The notes under the pieces: generated by a model
The model's input: the letters and a program-made list of their open reading frames with translations, nothing else
Databases searched by the model: none
What the model was told of the DNA's origin: nothing
Part shown: piece after piece, positions 24,747-37,042 of the stretch
How positions within the stretch are numbered: the first letter of the stretch is position 1
Layout: every line of letters begins with the position of its first letter
Origin: Panaeolus papilionaceus
Lineage: Eukaryota; Basidiomycota; Agaricomycetes; Agaricales
DNA: 64,000 bases
Direction of reading: 5' to 3'
Assembly (NCBI GenBank): GCA_015501605.1
Contig: JADNRZ010000001.1
Location: 3,162,001-3,226,000 of the forward strand
Position numbers and translations under genes: made by a program

Positions 24747-26296
24747 GAGGAGCGTGAATTCGTTCAAATTCTGAAGATGAATTTGTAAGTATAATGTTCA
24801 GAGCCGTAAACCAACAGAAATTATTGTACATTACAGTCACTGATGGTAGAGGTTCAAAGATTGTTTTGAGTTGGGGCGTCGACAAAGCCCTAGGTGTGGT
24901 GATTTTGAGCACTGAGCTCTACGTCGTGAACAACGATGAACTCGTACTTCTCAAACAAGGATGCATTGTTTGTCGTGGTGGTACAACACAAACATACATT
25001 CCCCTTTAGGTAATACAAGTACCGGTCCGTCGGTCCGGATGGGCGCTTCTGAAAGGCTTCAAGGGAGCGTTTCTGCCTGCCAGTGAACGTTTTGAGACTT
25101 TTTGAACAAGAAGGAGTTCTTGTGGATGCCTCATAGAAACTTATTTTAATGAAATTGGATCCTTTAGTCCAATGTTTACTTGTCTACTTCCAGGATGAAA
25201 GACCACTTTTCAGATACAGAGTTCACTCCATCGTCGCCCCACCGAAGGTTGAGCTGTTTTCCATAAGACCATCCTTTCCTCCCTTTACATTACAACAATA
25301 GAAATTATATTAGCTCTGTAGCTATATGCTGAGTATGACATTTGACTCACTCCCGTACAGTGTATACCCATTCCCATGCATCTGGATTAGCTCAGGTATA
25401 TGGGCAAATAAACACGCATATATGACAGTTTCAACTGCTTTCTATGGAACAAGCGGGTTTTTTTATATGAGTGACATATTTAAAAGTAGAAAATACGGCG
25501 ATATACCGTGATTTCCTGCTGAGACAGATAGAATGTTGTAAGTTCCTCAATGACATCCTTGCTGTTACGCGTATCATGTCATTGTCAAGAATCAAATGAC
25601 ACTTCAAATTAACCTGCAGCGTACCGAGCTTGTCGTATGATAACCTGTACTACACATGATCTCCCTGATTTATTTTTAAAATGTCTTTCGCCCACATCAC
25701 CATCTGATGCGACCTGCGGCATTGGGGGATGGGGGAAGAAGACAAGCCTCGATTCATTTATAGGAAGAAAGTATGACATAGATCCGTCCATCTGATAAAA
25801 TTGGCTGTATTTGTGACTTAAACTGCAGAGAAACAAGAACCTGAAAGGAGTTCTGAAGTCTGGAGTCCAGAGTCCGACCCACGCGTAAGTACACGTGACC
25901 GTGATTAATGACCATCGCGTGCCTCGTCCCAACATTCGAATTTCTCGCTCCAAATAATGCGCTGGTCTCACTGGAAGCCCCTGTACAAAGATATTGCACT
26001 AACACATCTCTGCGCGTCGAAGAGTCGGTTACAGATGGGCTACAGATCGTGCTTGAGACATGGATCGTTGCGAGATAAATCAGGTGCTTCATGGTGACCC
26101 ATTTCAAACCGCCAGATGAACGTTGCAACTTGCAAAGAAATTGGAAAAGTCATGTGTTATTTAGTCGTGTTCTACCACGAATGTCAATGGTTTATATGCG
26201 GGGTCACAAAGCTAAAATTCCTCACCAATATTGGGCTGCAATTAGGAAACAAGTAAAATAAAATTAAAAGAGGTTTAGACTAGTATACGCCAATAT
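24747..26296. other. intergenic, no supported gene
   Basis: About 1.5 kb lies between the NUP188 start and the thioesterase stop. Two overlapping minus-strand open frames of about 120 codons occur at 25609-26128, but they use different frames of the same DNA and show no motif. One frame from about 26090 begins MKHLIYLATIHVSS, which is weakly signal-like. No gene is called. Confidence 0.45.
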
Positions 26297-27097
26297 CTAA
26301 AGGTTAGCTTTGGGCGGTGAGGGGTGCATCTTGATGTGTGTTGCAGAGACAACAAGTCGACCATGGGTGACATTCCAAATCTTCATGATTAAACGTTAAT
26401 ATGTCAAGTCAACGTCTAACAGAGCCGTGGGAACATACTTCTGTGCGTGCAGATTGCGCTCTAGCACCCAAGCTCAGTGTCGTGTTCACGATCCGAAGCT
26501 TATCTCCACTGGACGAGGGTCAGGTTTAGTAACAGACCTAACTCTACCGATGTGACGTACATGGTAGCTGGGGAGTGGTACACCAGGTTTAAGGACTGAG
26601 AAACGCTCGGCTGAAGTTTGCCAGTGGTGACATAGGTATGAGCAACGAGGGCCATGGAAGAACACCTAGACGAAGAGCCGGGTCATATCGTTAGCATGTG
26701 AACCGTTCACTACGAAAGATGGCGCCTACACGTCAACGAGGAAAGCAGAGCAGCCACCGTGAATATTTCCACCCCCGTTAAGCATGTCTAATCAAAACGT
26801 ATTCAGAAACGACAATTCTGTGAGGGTACAAAGAGGTTACATACCCTCGGCTACCTCAATCTCCATCACATAGCGAGCCTCGGTCTTCTTTGGCTCCTCT
26901 GCCTTTTTGTTTATCGACATCTCAATTGCTGACAGACGACGTTGAATAGCCTCTCCAAAGATTGGATGGCCTGAGCTTCCTCCTGGAGTTTGAGACGTGA
27001 AGAACGTCTTGGGATCGCCAACGAGTCGCTTGACATTGTCAGGTGCATTTCCCGCAATATGAGAGATGTCATCGAGGACTGGGTAAGGGCTGGCCAT
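26297..27097 (-). CDS. hot-dog fold acyl-CoA thioesterase (PaaI/ACOT13-like)
   Basis: Several exons were joined. The first (27097 to about 26847) encodes an N-terminal helix-rich segment ending in YVMEIEVAE. The second encodes DMLNGGGNIHGGCSAFLVDV, and the rest encode SSMALVAHTY, SQSLNLVYHSPA, GDKLRIVNTT and a C-terminal VTHGRLVVSATHIKMHPSP. The HGG motif followed by a helix carrying Asp (FLVD) is the hallmark of the PaaI/ACOT13 hot-dog thioesterases, in which this Asp and the glycine turn act in thioester hydrolysis. The start Met opens MASPYPVLDDIS. The gene is divergent from the AlkB-like gene across about 360 bp. The acyl substrate cannot be told from sequence. The internal exon boundaries are less certain than the overall identification. 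Confidence 0.75.
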
Positions 27098-27454
27098 TGT
27101 TACGTTGAGGATAGGAGAAACGGGGGAAGTCCTGGGGTATTCTGGGGTATTGGTGTCGTTATAAGTTAACCTATGGTACTTATCTCAAGACAAGCCTTTG
27201 GATGTTTCCATCATCAATGACCCGAAAAACCTCTATGATAATTGGGAACAACAACCGGAATGAATCTGTTCCGAGTTACCGGCTGTTGCTGGGCTTGAAA
27301 TATTGCTGAGGCGATCAACGCCAAGAAACTCCGACAATGATTGATGTCAGAACATGGTTATGAGGCAGACGACTTGAACTTAAACTCGAACTGTATTCTT
27401 TCCCTTTCACTACCAACTTTGAGCCTTTTAATTACCAAAGGGCAGGCGAAAGCA
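27098..27454. promoter_or_regulatory. divergent promoter region between thioesterase and AlkB-like genes
   Basis: About 357 bp has no gene of its own and presumably drives both genes. No obvious TATA element or repeat is seen. Confidence 0.4.
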
Positions 27455-28525
27455 ATGGAGATTAGGACCGCTTTGCCTTGGTAAGCCTTTGAATATGATG
27501 GGCAAACCTCAATTCAGGACGGTGAATACAGTACCCTTGCTGCCGCTTTCACACCTGAGTCCTCTTTGAAGAGGAAACGGTCGATATCAGAGGTCGACGG
27601 AACCCAAGAGTATACACATGGTATAGCAGGAGCAGTGATCTTGAAGTCTAGTCCGTCACAGGACAGCAAGAAACAAAGATTGCTCAAGATCGACATTCCG
27701 GTCGCATTGAACTCGGGTCTCGAAGTGGGATCGCCAGAAGAAGATAACTCGTATTCTTCTTTGTTCTCTGACACGGATAGCGACTCTCTGTTTGGAGATT
27801 CTACAGATGTGTCTACCACCTCGCGTGACGAGGACGACACCCTTGCCAGCAGGATGCCCCCTCCAATACCGGGGCTATTCTTCAGGCCATCTATTCGACT
27901 ACCATCAGAATTGGCCGATACCGTCATGGCATTTTGTATGCAGACGTATTTTCAACGGCCAGAGGATAACCAAGCCATGCTCTTTGGTCGCCTTCGATCT
28001 CCAGACCCTTCAGAAGCACCTGACATCAACAAAGGCCTACCCAAGGTCTTGCTTGACTTGCTAGAATCAGTCAGAGCACGTCTGGAGCCCGTGCTATCTT
28101 CTGACAAGTACGACCTTCTTTTTCCTAAATGCCCGACAAGAGCAAGACAGGCGATTATTAACCTATACCAGCCTGGTGAGGGAATAACATCCCACGTCGA
28201 TCTTTTGGGTCGTTACGGGGATGGAATTATTGGCGTCAGTTTCGGCAGCGGTTGTGTTATGCGTTTTGACAAAGTGACTGGCGCAGATGACCCTAATAGC
28301 AGTAAGGAACGTCGGGACCTCTATCTTCCCGAGCGGAGTGTCATTGTTCTTTCTGAAGATGCGCGCTACCAGTGGACGCATGGCATCGACAAAAAGAGCC
28401 GGGATTTTGTAGAAGAAGAGACAGATCCTACCCATGGTACATGGCTGGAGCGTGGTGTCCGCCTTAGTGTCACTTTTAGGTGGCTTCTCCCTGGAGCAGA
28501 TGTAGTCGGTGAAAACGACGACTAG
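27455..28525 (+). CDS. AlkB-like Fe(II)/2-oxoglutarate dioxygenase
   Basis: Two exons (27455-27480 and 27532-28525) give 339 aa. The tiny first exon supplies MEIRTALP. The next AG after the obvious acceptor, at 27530-27531, is needed to keep the frame. The N-terminal 95 residues are low-complexity and acidic with a basic KRKR patch near the start, possibly a nuclear signal. The catalytic double-stranded beta-helix shows NLYQPGEGITSHVDLLGRYGD with the HxD iron ligands. It continues with GIIGVSFGSGCVMRF, the distal His in YQWTHGI, and RGVRLSVTFRW with the two 2-oxoglutarate/AlkB arginines. It would oxidatively demethylate nucleic acid or protein; the substrate is unknown. The ALKBH subclass is not decided. 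Confidence 0.83.
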
Positions 28526-28772
28526 TTTTTGCACTTCGTCTATAAATTAGTTCATGAACTAAAGGACTAACCAGGAACCAGATTACATTAGAAGGACTTG
28601 GTATTTTTATCTGTCTGGATGTGCATTTATACTTTTATATAATTACAACCATTGTTTACATGTAAGTACATACTTTACGGAGTTCTTTATCGACAACCTA
28701 TCGATCAGTACGAGTACATGAATTCAACATAAATTAACGAGGAAACTAGGTCGGAATTTGTTCATAGATTGT

Positions 28773-31700
28773 TTAGTAATCTGACTCATCCGAAAAATAG
28801 CCGTCTGTCTCGTAAGTAGTCTGCCATTCCAAAGCCACTTCATCGTCATCATGATTGGTACGATGTCTTTTAAAAACGCGCTCTACCCAAGGCTTCCCGC
28901 TCCTCTCCGTCTGGAGCTTCAAGCATTGTCGATACTCCCCTCTAGCGCGACACTGTGTGAACAATTTCATAGCTTGTTCCAGTGCCTGATCAGCGTCAGC
29001 TTCGTTGTCTGTCGCACTAGTTAGAATCTGTGAGTCCTGTGCTAGATCTGTGTCGTTGATAAGTATCGAGTCCGCGGAGGATTGCTTCTTTTGCCAGAGG
29101 ATATCACTGAGAGTTGCTAAATCCCTCCCCTGGCCGAATATATATCCGGACGTTCCGTGAAGAACGAGCGCACTGCGAATAGAAGCCTCGGCGTCCTGCA
29201 GCGCTCCTTGGGCAAGGTAGATGCAACCTTGCACATACATGTCGTTCCCCTGTCCGGTTATATGGCCAACTTTACCATGGAGAGCAAGCGCATCCTGGAT
29301 TTGGAGAGAAGCTTTGTAAAATTCCCCCTTTCTCATCAAAGCCTCGCAGATCCCGTTGATGTCATCTGCTTTCCCTTGCAGGTTATCGCACTGGGTGTGC
29401 AAGGCCAGAGCAGTGTCGAATTCCGTCAAAGCGTCGTCTAGTCTTCCCATACGAAGCTGCACAACTCCCATGAGGTGTCGGGTATGTGCAACAGTAAGCA
29501 AGGCACGAACACCTGTAAGGCGCTTCGCTAATCTTCTCGCACGACGCAGCTGTGCATACCGTAGATAAACCTCGCATTGTAGCATGACTGGATCCCAAGT
29601 ATGCGGATCCTTGAGGTGAAAGCGGTTCGTATTCAAAGCCAGAACGTGGGGGTTTTGGTCTTGTTCTATAGAGAGATGTCTGTTGTAACTTGTCCGAGGG
29701 GGTGGGGTATGCAACTCGATGGTGGCAAGGTAGGCATGGTCTGCAAGCTGACCGTTCAGATCCCCAGCCACTTCATGAAGTCGGAGTGACTTCTCCAAAG
29801 CTTGGCGTGCCTCTGACCACTGCTCTTGCGCAATATATATCCTCCCAAGAAGGTGAACATGATCGGGATTGACAGATGGTTCGCGTAGCTTCATCGCTTC
29901 GGTCAAAAAGTTAAAAGCTTCAGAAAATCTTGACCGAAGCAGCCAGGTGATAGCGATCCCTGTAAGTGCCTGAGCCTCGCCGACTTGGTCACCGATCCGC
30001 TGGTACAGCGCTACTGCCCCCCGGAACTGTTTCTCGGCCTCGCCAAACGCCGATTTTGCCTGATCAACAAGCCCAAGCGCGTATGATGTTGCGGCCAAAC
30101 CTGCATCATCTGCGAGGCTGGAAAAAATATCGGATGCCTTGTGGAATGTATCAGACGCTTGCTTCAACTCGTCTGAGTTGTAGTAAGCGTATCCAATTGC
30201 TAGTAGGCCATGTGCCTGACCAGCTAGATCGCCGAGTTCTGTGTGGATTTGTAGCGCTTGTTGGAACATGTGATCTTTGCTCTCCTCTTGTTCGTGGTTG
30301 TGTGTCTTCCTTTGATGCATGGCTAGACCTATATTCAGTAGGTCATAGGCCTGCCCCGCGCGGTCACCAACTTGAATATGGAGATGCTGAGCCGCTTTCA
30401 ATGCTTCAATTGCTTTGGCAAAATCCAATTGCCGACTATACAATTGGCCCATGCATCCCAGGAGATCAGCACGCACGGCCAACAATGGTGTTTGGAACGC
30501 CTGGAAGAGTGTGTCTGAAGTTGGTGGAGGAGGCACATGAGAGCGATTTGCACTAGCCTTCAGGCCGAAAGCAGAAAAAACCTGCCTAGCTTTCGTCCAG
30601 TTAGACACGCCCTTCATCTGAATTTTCAGAGATGGAGCGCCTTCAAGTTTCGGTCTTGCCTTTTCCAGCACCATCAATCGCTTTTCTGCGAGAAGCAACG
30701 GTTGAACAGAACCACCTCCAGAAATGTAGGAATACTGACAAAAGCTGAATATGGCATCGATGACACCTTCGAAGGAGCTTTCCGATGTGTGCTGGATGGT
30801 GTCACATAGAATGGCATTGACATTACCTGCCTCTTGCCTGAGCTTTGAAGCGTCGGAGGGCAGTGGATCGGACATCCTGTGGGCAATTTTGAGGAAGTAG
30901 GTATGTAGAAATGAGCGAATTTTTGGAGAAACTGGATGATGAGACTGGGTATAGAGTCGGATGGGATTCAAGACTTTGAGGTAGTGTTCGCTGTCCTCTT
31001 GTATGAGGGCGTTACGCCGGAGGGTAGATACTGCTTTGCGCACCAGGAATGGCTCGGGGAAGTCGGTTTCGCATGCACGTAAGAAATCTGGCGACATTCC
31101 ATCGGGGAGCATGCATAGGAGACTGAGGAGAGGAAGGGCACCGGGATCAGATCCCATACTCTGCGAGGAGAGGGACATCTTGATGGATGCATCCAAACTG
31201 TTAAGCCTACCACAGCCGTTCTCGACCATAGATGTGTTTTCCTGCTGCCAGCGCGCCCAAAGCGATGCGGTAGTTTCTCCCTCGACTGCTGCAAGGTTTG
31301 CTAATAATGTAACCGCCAAAGGGAGGCCATCTACAGCTTCCACGAGGCGAGAAGCATGTTCGTCCTGTTTGTTGGAGATGGTGTAGAAAAGACTCTTCGC
31401 TGTTTCGTGGTCGAGAGGAGGTAAGACCAAGCCCTGGTCATAGTAAAACTGACACTTTGACGGCTTTTGCGAGCCTCTCAATGTAACAATTATAGACGTA
31501 TGTGACGCAATACAGGATAGGATGTCCTCTGTCCGCGAGCGTGTTTCCAACGGGTCCCAGCTTGTCTCGAAATTGTCGAGAACCAAGAGTGATGCTGACA
31601 GACGTAGGCGGCGTTGGATGGTGTCGAGTAGATGGTGGTCCTCAGCGGTGTTGATATCTAATGCATATGCTATTTCGGCCACAAGTAGATCGGGGGACGT

Positions 31701-32867
31701 TGCGGCTTCGCATGACACAAAGTATCGATTATCGCCATAATGTTGAACAATACGGTCCTCGTGGAACACGCCAAGTGCGAGGGATGTTTTTCCAACTCCT
31801 CCGGGACCTTGTATACAAACTCGAGCCGTGTAATGTCTATAATTCGGCGTGAATATCTTCACAAGTTGTGAGATTTGTTCGTCCCTTCCAATCAGTATGT
31901 AAGGCTTGGAATACTGCCTTGTGTATCTTGTCGGATGAACTGGAGTCGTAACGTCAGGAACCACGATGTTCTGTGCATTAACACGAAGCACAATGGATGT
32001 TTTAAGCTACCAAAACCAATGTTCAGTCCTAAGCCAGATAAAAGTGGTTCAATTGCCCTGACACCTGACATACCTGGAATAGTGTAATCGAAGTGTCGAG
32101 CTTCCGGTCATATTCCCCCAATTTCTGCGAAACCTCCTCTCGGCCAAGAACGCGGCGGACTATCGACTTATTGGAGGCAATCACGGTGGCGAGGAGCTTC
32201 CGTATACCGTCTATAACACTAAGTAGACGAAGGTGAGTTTACAAAATATGTTTTGGGTCTATACTTGTGGAATTGAATACCTTGAAATTTGTTCCAAATC
32301 ATCCCTCAGTCTCTCTAACTCTGGACGTTTCTTCAATTCTATGAGCGCATCAAACACTACCCTGGAATATTGCGAAACCTTTTCGACCAATTCAGCGCAC
32401 CGCTCCTTATGGGCCGTTATTTGCTAGAATAGGGTGTTAGTACATGGTAGATCGCTTTTGAAGTTGTGTGCACCAACTTCTGATATCGAAATAACATGTT
32501 GAACTGTTGTTGCCAAAATCTTGACATATGGGACCTCTGAGAACACCTCGAGTATGTCCTTAGCCAATACCAGTGCAAATGCCATCGCGTGCGAGGAATT
32601 TTTTGCAATTGAAATATTGCCCAAACTCAAATGGCCTTCAGCGTTGGCAATCGTCGATAATTGCGAGTTGGTATCTGAGGACAACCCAGTCAAGGTTTTC
32701 TCCGAACTATTAGGCGTATCTGAATCATCGACATCCATCTGGCACGCCTCCCGGTGCTTCAGAGGTGTTCCTGACGATTCTTCTCGTCGTTTTGCTGCAT
32801 GAGCGCGTGCATAAAATACAACAGCACCGCTAGATGGAGGTCGTGTGGGGACAGTCGAACGACCCAT
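28773..32867 (-). CDS. NLR/STAND-like receptor 1: MLKL-like N-terminal region, NB-ARC-type NTPase, TPR tail
   Basis: Four exons (32867-32478, 32423-32281, 32218-32074, 32006-28773) sum to 3912 nt (1303 aa). Residues 1-95 are low-complexity, starting MGRSTVPTRPPSSGAVVFY. Residues 95-225 are helical (FALVLAKDILEVFSEVPYVK, then HKERCAELVEKVSQYSRVVF and REEVSQKLGEYDRKLD), resembling the MLKL-type four-helix N-terminal region found on many basidiomycete receptors. Next come IGRDEQISQLVK, Walker A CIQGPGGVGKTS, Walker B SLLVLDNFETSWD and SIIVTLRGS, and a winged-helix-like region. About 14 TPR-like units of roughly 40 residues follow (for example AIEALKAAQHLHIQVGDRAG). The protein ends in an acidic GYFSDESDY. 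Known relatives act as intracellular signal receptors. Cell-death or defence function here is inference. The paralog lies at 40748-44534 on the other strand. Confidence 0.8.
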
Positions 32868-33124
32868 TGCGTAGAGAGTAGAAGACTCGGGAGTTGTTGA
32901 GATTCAGTAGTCACCGGTCAACTCGCTATAAATTCAAAGCAATTCCTTCATTCTGCTTATGGCTCTGAGCATTGAGTAATTCGCAGTCATGACGCTTCAC
33001 AGCTGAAGGAGGCTATGCAGGCTCGTCCTGCTGACCTAATTTCCCACGAAGTGGGAGGTCGGCAGGATCGGCAGGTCTTCAGGGTCACAAAAACCGAGGT
33101 TGCCAAAAAGTAATGCGGGGGCTT

Positions 33125-33175
33125 ACAGTGTGTTGCATAATTCCGTTCATGTTGACATTTCTGAAAGGTCTATTT
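33125..33175 (+). repeat. left arm of an imperfect inverted repeat
   Basis: The segment starting ACAGTGTGTTGCATAATTCC is repeated in reverse orientation at 33437-33487. The outer 30 bp or more is nearly identical, and weaker matching extends inward. The arms are about 260 bp apart. Confidence 0.65.
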
Positions 33176-33436
33176 GCGCGTGCTTGCCTTCTCCAAAAGA
33201 GGATGACTTTTGATGATGGTCACAGACCGGCACATTGATTTGGTTGAAATGAGCGACAGTTCCCAGGTAAGAACATCCACTCATTCCATCCATCTACGCA
33301 AAAAAGAACTCAGGAGAGCAAGAGAGGAGGGGTGATTATAATTGTGCCAGAGAATTGGTGAGTGAGAGGAAAACACCAGCGATGAAACCAAGTCTAACTC
33401 TCATCAGTGTCATCTGGGAGTCTTTACAAATACAAG

Positions 33437-33487
33437 CAAATAGGCATTTCGAAACATCAACATGAACGGAATTATGCAACACACTGT
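33437..33487 (-). repeat. right arm of an imperfect inverted repeat
   Basis: This is the reverse-complement partner of 33125-33175. The outer part ending GGAATTATGCAACACACTGT is the best conserved. Such a pair could be the ends of a small non-autonomous element or could form RNA hairpins. No target-site duplication was seen. Confidence 0.65.
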
Positions 33488-34655
33488 ATGGTGATGGGCA
33501 CCTGCGATTCCATTGATGGCAGCATTTGTCAGCACACCGCCACCAAATACTGTGTCTCAACCTTTTCCTGGATTGAATGAGACCAAACCACAGGCATCTC
33601 GTTAAAAAAAAGATGAATTGCCTTTGAAATACATATAATTAAATATTTGACCAAAATAAATTGCATGCAGGTTCAGGACACTGTGATTCTGCATGTATTT
33701 TGGATGTGGTGATCTTGTGGTGAGAGAATTCCCGTCACACGCCCTGGCAGATAGCTGTGGACACGCCTCGTCACATGTGTGACGCCTACCTTATCGCGCA
33801 TAAATGAGGCATAATCTCAGAACATTTTCTGCTCCGCCAAACGCGTCTCTGGCCTCAAAATTTGAGATACTCGTGCCAATTGCATGATACTTTCGTTTCT
33901 ACGAAATGGATCCCTTTTTTTTCTCCAATGACGTTGATTTTCCATCTGGATCTCACTGTTATCGACCACAAATTCAAACTCTGAAGAGTAGGATCGTTTT
34001 GTTGACAATTAAATATTATGAATAGCAAAAAAATTGGCCGTAAATGGGCCATTTATGGACCTAAAAATGTACCGGCAATTTTGTACTGAAATTTGGCAGG
34101 GAGCCTTTCGATGCAAACACAACCAAGCAATACGGCCTCTAACAGCAGGTGCCCTTCACCACACTGTAGCGAAATTTCGATGATTTCGCCCATTTGCCTT
34201 CATCAAACCAGGCCATTGAAAACTATCCCACGGTTACCGCTCTACCAGTTTCCCTCGCTTCATGTACGACCATGACCCAGTGCAATGAAAAAGCTGCAAA
34301 ATTCATTATGTACAATATCAGACAGGTGACCGTCCCTCTTATCATATCACGTCAATAAGCCTATACTTAATGGCCTAATCCCTTTTAACATCTGTTTTTA
34401 TTGTTGTCAGGATAATCGGGATATTTGAACAGGACATAACTCTGGTTTCACATCTCTGGTAACAATAAGATGCTCCATCGTGCTACAGAATGCATCTCCA
34501 TTATTGGTATCATCTTTGCCCTTGACCCAGGACAACCACGTCCTCGTAAGTCGCTGTGTTCAGGTTTGAGGTTCATCAAGGCTTATAGCCTCAAAATATC
34601 TCGACATCCCACACGGGACTCATACATATCACCGACCTCGGCAATCCTCTTGCCT

Positions 34656-36514
34656 ATGGATCCACCCAATGACCCCCCGGCGTACCGTTCCTTGAACCAC
34701 AACAACGCAGCTGTTTACAGTCACTCGGCAAATGATGTCCCCCCGGATTACATTGCCATTTTTGCTGATCCACAAGAAGATTTGCCCTCAGACGCCCAAC
34801 CAACTCACCATCAATATACAGCTTCCTCAGGCGGTCTGTTGTCAAAGTCCAAGAAATCTTGGCTAACACTCGATCTAACTACTCGATCTACAACCCAACC
34901 CCAATGGCTCAAAACTCCTCGCTACTTCGGTGGGGACAACATCACTGGCGTTGTTGGATTAGATCTAGACTCCGCACAGAGTATCACTTCCATCGTCCTT
35001 GTGGTTTGTTTATTGTGATTAATTCATCTTTCACCTTCAATGACAAATTTATGGTCTTTGGCAGTTGAAAGGTCGTATTATCACGAGCTTCGAAGATTTG
35101 GGATGCTACATATTTCTTCACAATGTCCACACTATCTGGAAGAAGGCCGATGGAGACCCTCGCGCCCCTACTAGCACATCCGCCTCTGCATCAGCTAGCT
35201 TTAATGGCAAGTTCGTCGGGGAGTACAAATTCGATTTTTCCTTTCCTTTCCCGACGGAGATCGATTTCGCCCAAGCGCCCGGTTACTCTAAAAGTGCCAG
35301 TGCTCGAAGAGGTTCTGATGGCAGCATGTTAGCTCATTCGATATTTGCTATTCCTCAAACATTCTTGGAACGAAACCTCCCCATTAATATTGAGTACGAT
35401 CTTGTTCTGCAAGTCCACCATGGTATGCTCCGCTTTGATACCAAGTACGTCTGAACGGCGTTCGGCGAAATGTGGACCATGAGCTCATCATTTCCATGTT
35501 CAGGATCAAAACACCGATCGTATTCATCCCAGAGATAACACCCGAGCCCCTTTCCTTGATGCGCGCGGAAGCCTATCGGCAGGCTGCTCTTATCCCCTCT
35601 CCACTGTCTGATCCTGCAGGTTGGCACGCTTCCACTGCTGTCACTGTACGTGGTATCCTCCAATCTGGAGCGACGATTGATGTGGAATACACGGTATGTA
35701 TGTCTCTGTTTATTCATGAAGTCCGAAACTAAACCCTAACTTTTTGTTCCTATGATAGCTTTATCTAGCTACACCAGTGCGTCGGATTCTTCTAGTTTAT
35801 TCAGATGTTCAATTGACCATCATTCCGTAGCTGTCGTACACGCGTGGAACGGTTATTCCATGTTACTTGTCCATAGTTTGCAATGACTCTGAGATACTTC
35901 AACATCTTTCGGTCACCAAGACGAAACAAGTGCGTCTCATGAGGACCGTAAACTTCTTTGCAATTCCTTTGAAAGAAATCGAGCGACATCTCAAGAAAAA
36001 GGAACCTTCTTTCTGTGAGGAAGTCGACGAGGTCGATGTCGCAGTCTGGTGGCAACCTCTAAAGGACGTAGCACAAGAAGCTACCTGCACCATTCTGGAG
36101 GGCGAAATTCATTTACCCAAAGAGTTGGTCCCTAGTTCTGATTTTCTACCGTTTCGAGTTGAGGTATGTTCTTTGTGTTCAGTGTCGTTGATTAAGACTA
36201 ATAATATGCTGAATTATGAGTAGTATGGTGTCGAACTGCTGCCTCCAAGCACTGCAAAGCTACAGTATAGCTGTGTTGTTTCGGGCTCAAGTGGTACACA
36301 TTTAACGACGACTGACGATACGGCCGGATATTCATCATCCGCCCAACCGACTGTACTCATCTCCCAGCCCGTCACCATTGCAACGTTTAATGCTTCAGGG
36401 CCACGACCTACTCCATTTACTGAGCGCCGTCGAAACGTCGCACTCAAGCGACAAACAGAGTTCGAATCAGAAAATTTGGCAAACCATTATGCGCCAACAT
36501 ACAAGGGGAGCTGA
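34656..36514 (+). CDS. arrestin-like protein 1 with N-terminal PPxY motifs
   Basis: Six exons (34656-35000, 35065-35444, 35504-35693, 35759-35776, 35831-36163, 36224-36514) sum to 1557 nt (518 aa). Exon 4 is only 18 nt and encodes LYLATP. The N-terminus carries two PY motifs, PPAY and PPDY. The beta-sandwich features are arrestin-like: LTLDLTTRST, YFGGDNITGVVGLDL and LKGRIITSFEDLG. The rest runs through FSFPFPTEIDF, NIEYDLVLQVHHGM and TPIVFIPEITPEP to a second domain with VEVAVWW-type strands and PVTIATFNASG near the end. PPxY motifs on fungal arrestins recruit WW-domain ubiquitin ligases of the Rsp5 type for cargo ubiquitination at membranes. Here that is inferred from motif plus fold. The nearest relative is arrestin-like 2, 530 bp downstream, in tandem. 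Confidence 0.75.
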
Positions 36515-37042
36515 TGTGATAGCGGTTTCATATTCGAAGTGTATCATTGCTAATTCAATTGACCTTAATTGTCCAATGCGACCCTTTGAGAAGGCTCAAC
36601 TGCGTTGTGTCCATGACATCAATCTATATGCCTCGTTCCCATTACACTACCCGCGATTTATATCCATCTGTTGACCTTTCGCAGGGAGCTCAATCATTCA
36701 GAAACAATTGTAACCTTTCTCCTTGAAACCTATGTACGTGCGCAGCAACTTTCACATTTAATCTATGACTGATAGTTGGCGTCACTTATTGTCTCCCTCA
36801 GGTTTTGGCAACCCCACCTTGATCGAAGAGAGAGTGATAACATAAAGCCAATATTTCGAGGATGTTACTTCTATGGCACATAACATTGATATCTACCGTG
36901 ATGTTTAGGGCTGAGGAGGTCTCACAAGTCGAAAGGCGACCATCGGGTTGTCCAAAATGATTATTTAAACGACTGCTCCTTCGCCCTTTTGAATCCCCAG
37001 AATCCCCACTCATCCCCTAAGGCACTTTACCACCAGTCTATA
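36515..37042. other. intergenic, promoter of arrestin-like 2
   Basis: About 530 bp separates the tandem arrestin genes. A TATTTAAA element near 36960 lies about 85 bp upstream of the next start codon. No gene is seen. Confidence 0.5.

Larger units (their letters stand above)
32868..34655. other. intergenic with inverted repeats, no firm gene
   Basis: This is the region between receptor 1 (-) and arrestin-like gene 1 (+). It holds the inverted repeat listed next and a perfect-stem hairpin near 33027-33066 with arms around TCCCAC and GTGGGA. A minus-strand stretch at about 33340-33410 encodes a signal-peptide-like MRVRLGFIAGVFLSLTNSLA followed by a stop. That could be the first exon of a small secreted protein, but no downstream exons were confirmed. 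Confidence 0.45.

Noticed and set aside
25609..26128. Two overlapping minus-strand open frames of about 120 codons
   Set aside because: They use different frames of the same DNA, so at most one could be real, and neither has a motif or splice partner.
27495..27531. ATG at 27495 as the AlkB-like start
   Set aside because: Its frame is not the dioxygenase frame. The 27455 start spliced to 27532 restores it.
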